Below, one piece after another: positions 34,434-36,487 of a stretch of 36,487 nucleotides of DNA. The stretch is from Mesorhizobium sp. LNHC252B00 (GTDB taxonomy: Bacteria > Pseudomonadota > Alphaproteobacteria > Rhizobiales > Rhizobiaceae): positions 15,850 through 52,336 of the forward strand of contig NZ_AYWO01000001.1 in the NCBI RefSeq assembly GCF_000502955.1, written 5' to 3'. The translations under genes and the position numbers were made by a program. The notes below the pieces were generated by a model. That model was not told where the DNA came from. It was given only the letters and a program-made list of their open reading frames with translations, and did no database searches. Each line of letters starts with the position of its first letter. Position 1 is the stretch's first letter.

Positions 34434-35330
34434 TCACGCCAGCCACTCTTTCACCGCCGGGCGAGCGAGAACCGCGCGCATCCGCTCTTCGGCGTCGGCA
34501 ACAGCCAGCGCCATCGGCGCGCGGGTCGGGCCGCAATCGACGCCGATGACGCGGAACGCCGCTTTCATGCCCGGCAGGACGCCGGTTTCCAGCAGCACCT
34601 CAACGAAGTCCTGCGATACTATCTGCAGCACTTTCGCCCGTGCCAGATCGTCGGCGCGGATCGCCTGGTCAATCGCCAGGTACAGCCTGCCGAGCAGATT
34701 GTAGGTGGTGCCGATGCCGCCATCGGTGCCGAGCATGCCGGCGGCGGCATAGATCTCGTCGAAGCCGTAGTAGAACAGCTTTTGCGGCTGCCGCTTGCGC
34801 AGCAGCGAATATTTGAACAGGTCGGTGGAGGTGTATTTGATGCCGATGACATTGCGCAGATCGAGCAGTCGGACCAGCAGGTTGAGCGGCAGCGGCCGGC
34901 CGGTGCGCAAGGGGATTTCGTAGACGATCAGCGGCAGGTCCGTCGCCGCCGCCAGCGCCTGGTAGTAGCCAAAGACCTCTTCGTCGGAGAATGGATAGGA
35001 ATGCGGTGGCAGCGCCGACAGCGCGTGATAGCCGAGCTTTTGCGCCTGCCGTGCCAAGCGGATGGAATCGCGCAGGTTCGGCATGCCGACATGAGCGATC
35101 AGCCTGGTGCCGGTGCTTGCAGCACTGGCGAACACCACCTCTTGCTGAACCAGCAATTCGTCCGCCGTCAGCAGGCCAGATTCGCCGCTGCTGCCGCCGA
35201 CATAGAGCCCGGCCAGGCCCTGGCGCAGGACGTAGTCGTTAATGTTGCGCTGGCGCTGCGGATCGAATTCGCCGGCATCGCTTAGTCCGGTCATCAAGGC
35301 GGCATACATGCCCGCCAATTCCTTGGTCAT
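34434..35330 (-). CDS. DapA/NanA-family aldolase, N-acetylneuraminate-lyase-like
   Basis: A 298-residue Schiff-base aldolase. The carboxylate-binding GGSSGES (45-51), Tyr137 (LIVYEIP) and the Schiff-base Lys165 (IGIKYTSTD) sit at the same numbers as in E. coli N-acetylneuraminate lyase. The GLYVGGSSGE context is closer to NanA than to dihydrodipicolinate synthase. It should cleave or form a 2-keto acid by aldol chemistry with pyruvate. GAGGA precedes the ATG at 35330. It follows the peptide-type ABC ATPase by 28 nt and probably shares its transcript, so its substrate is probably what that transporter imports. Confidence 0.88.
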   Translation of the reverse strand: MTKELAGMYAALMTGLSDAGEFDPQRQRNINDYVLRQGLAGLYVGGSSGESGLLTADELLVQQEVVFASAASTGTRLIAHVGMPNLRDSIRLARQAQKLGYHALSALPPHSYPFSDEEVFGYYQALAAATDLPLIVYEIPLRTGRPLPLNLLVRLLDLRNVIGIKYTSTDLFKYSLLRKRQPQKLFYYGFDEIYAAAGMLGTDGGIGTTYNLLGRLYLAIDQAIRADDLARAKVLQIVSQDFVEVLLETGVLPGMKAAFRVIGVDCGPTRAPMALAVADAEERMRAVLARPAVKEWLA

Positions 35331-35358
35331 TTGGGAATCCTCAGTCCGTTCGGAAATT

Positions 35359-36487
35359 TCATTGTGTGGCCTCGCCTGCATGGTGGCAGGCGACGAGATG
35401 TTGCCCGGTGATGGGTGAGCCGAAATCGCGCACCTCCGGCGTCACCCTCGCGCAGATGTCGCTCGCCATCGGACAGCGCGGATGAAAATGGCAACCGGGC
35501 GGTGGCTTCGACGGATCGGGCACCGCACCGCCCAGCACGATGCGCCGGCGTGTACCACCGGCCTTGGGGTCGGGCACCGGGATCGCCGACAGCAGCGCGC
35601 GTGTATACGGGTGCAGCGGGCTGCCGAACACCCCTGCCGTGGTGCCGATCTCGACGATCCGGCCCAGATACATCACCGCGACACGGTCGCTGAGATAGCG
35701 GATCATCGACAGGTCATGACCGATGAACAGATAGGTCAGCCCGAGGCGCGCCTTGAGGTCGTCCAGCAGATTGACGATCTGCGCCTGGATGGAGACGTCG
35801 AGCGCCGAGATCGGCTCGTCGGCAATAATGAATTTTGGATTGGCCGCCAGAGCGCGGGCAATGCCGACACGCTGGCGCTGGCCACCGGAGAGCTCGAACG
35901 GGTAGCGGTCGCGCAGCGCTTCCCGCAAGCCGACCAGCGCCAGCAATTCACTGACGCGGGCATCGCGCGAGGCGCGCGTGCCGATCTTCTGCGCACGCAG
36001 CCCCTCGCCGATAATGCGCCCGACCGTCATGCGCGGGTTGAGCGATCCGAACGGGTTCTGGAAAACCATCTGCATGTCGCGGCGGCGCAGCTTGAGCTGC
36101 TCGCCTGTCGCAGCGGCATAGTCCCTGCCCTCGAAGACGATGCTGCCGGCGCTCGGCGGCTCGAGCCCGAGCACCGCGCGGCCGGTCGTCGACTTGCCGC
36201 AGCCGCTTTCACCGACCAGCGCCAGAGTCTCGCCGCGCATCACCTTGAAACTCACCCCATCGACGGCATGCACGGCGCCGACCTGTCGCCTGAGCACACC
36301 GCGCCGAATGGGAAAATGCACCTTGAGATCGGCGACGACGAGCAGCGGTTCTTGTTGGAGCGTCGCGGCCGGTGCCGCGCTTGGCGCGGCTGCCGGCGCA
36401 CGCGGCGATCGCTCGACTTGCCGCCAGCGCCAGCATGCGGCGGTGTGGCCGGCGCCGACCGTTTCCAGTGGCGGGTTCTGCTCGCGG
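35359..36487 (-). CDS. Double-domain peptide-type ABC ATPase, C-terminal half (runs off window)
   Basis: The visible part is a full DppF/OppF-type ATPase domain: Walker [29 protein letters not shown], signature [16 protein letters not shown], Walker [13 protein letters not shown], and the C-terminal oligopeptide/dipeptide motif [16 protein letters not shown] with [10 protein letters not shown]. The frame stays open through the window edge. Its upstream codons read [17 protein letters not shown], the usual C-terminal end of a DppD-type domain, followed by an Ala/Pro-rich linker. The protein is therefore a fusion of the two ATPases, as in YejF or GsiA. Permeases and binding protein must lie outside. 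An ATG at 36321 is internal, not the start. Confidence 0.9.
   Translation of the reverse strand, partial: REQNPPLETVGAGHTAACWRWRQVERSPRAPAAAPSAAPAATLQQEPLLVVADLKVHFPIRRGVLRRQVGAVHAVDGVSFKVMRGETLALVGESGCGKSTTGRAVLGLEPPSAGSIVFEGRDYAAATGEQLKLRRRDMQMVFQNPFGSLNPRMTVGRIIGEGLRAQKIGTRASRDARVSELLALVGLREALRDRYPFELSGGQRQRVGIARALAANPKFIIADEPISALDVSIQAQIVNLLDDLKARLGLTYLFIGHDLSMIRYLSDRVAVMYLGRIVEIGTTAGVFGSPLHPYTRALLSAIPVPDPKAGGTRRRIVLGGAVPDPSKPPPGCHFHPRCPMASDICARVTPEVRDFGSPITGQHLVACHHAGEATQ

Overview
The window looks like a chromosomal segment of a soil alphaproteobacterium of the Rhizobiales, most likely Mesorhizobium or a close relative. The evidence is high GC, many GC-biased overlapping open frames, several sugar and peptide ABC importers each with its own local regulator, and a protocatechuate operon in the rhizobial pcaDCHGB order. 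Assignments come from reading motifs only; no database search was run. There are no rRNA or tRNA genes, no CRISPR array and no recognisable transposase.

Layout. (1) 1-4250: a sugar-catabolic operon on the minus strand (LsrF-like class I aldolase, PfkB kinase, sugar ABC ATPase, start of a sugar-binding protein), divergent from a DeoR repressor with a direct-repeat operator between them. (2) 4264-7667: a tiny minus-strand ORF, then a Gfo/Idh/MocA dehydrogenase and an HSL-type esterase, convergent with a LacI repressor. Two nearly identical 13-bp sites flank this module and are its likely operators. (3) 8048-10279: housekeeping-type genes (RsgA GTPase, fatty acid hydroxylase, Nudix hydrolase). 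(4) 10290-15095: pcaDCHGB with pobA as last gene, converting 4-hydroxybenzoate to beta-ketoadipate. No PcaQ gene is adjacent. (5) 15338-17331: a LysR gene divergent from a quinone oxidoreductase whose start codon appears to be lost. (6) 17545-18895: a small zinc-ribbon protein and a Tim44-like membrane protein.

(7) 19149-31265 is the largest module. It contains a leader ORF, MaoC, a type III CoA-transferase and a binding-protein-like gene without signal peptide. A lactonase-type amidohydrolase and an IclR regulator follow on the other strand. Then comes an eight-gene plus-strand run: complete sugar ABC importer, enolase-superfamily dehydratase, RhaM-type mutarotase, Gfo/Idh dehydrogenase and a second MaoC. 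Mutarotase, dehydrogenase, lactonase and sugar-acid dehydratase match the logic of non-phosphorylative deoxysugar oxidation. The two MaoC proteins and the CoA-transferase do not fit that scheme and suggest an unfamiliar CoA-thioester branch. One MaoC has lost the catalytic His of its family; the other keeps the dyad.

(8) 31328-34249: the C-terminal remnant of a GntR/FCD regulator abuts a tightly coupled three-gene minus-strand cassette (possible DUF3024-like protein, SWIM zinc-finger protein, nucleotidyltransferase with a Cys4 knuckle). It looks like an insertion and is the best candidate here for an undescribed system. (9) 34434-36487: an N-acetylneuraminate-lyase-like aldolase behind a peptide-type ABC ATPase that is a double-domain fusion, cut by the window end.
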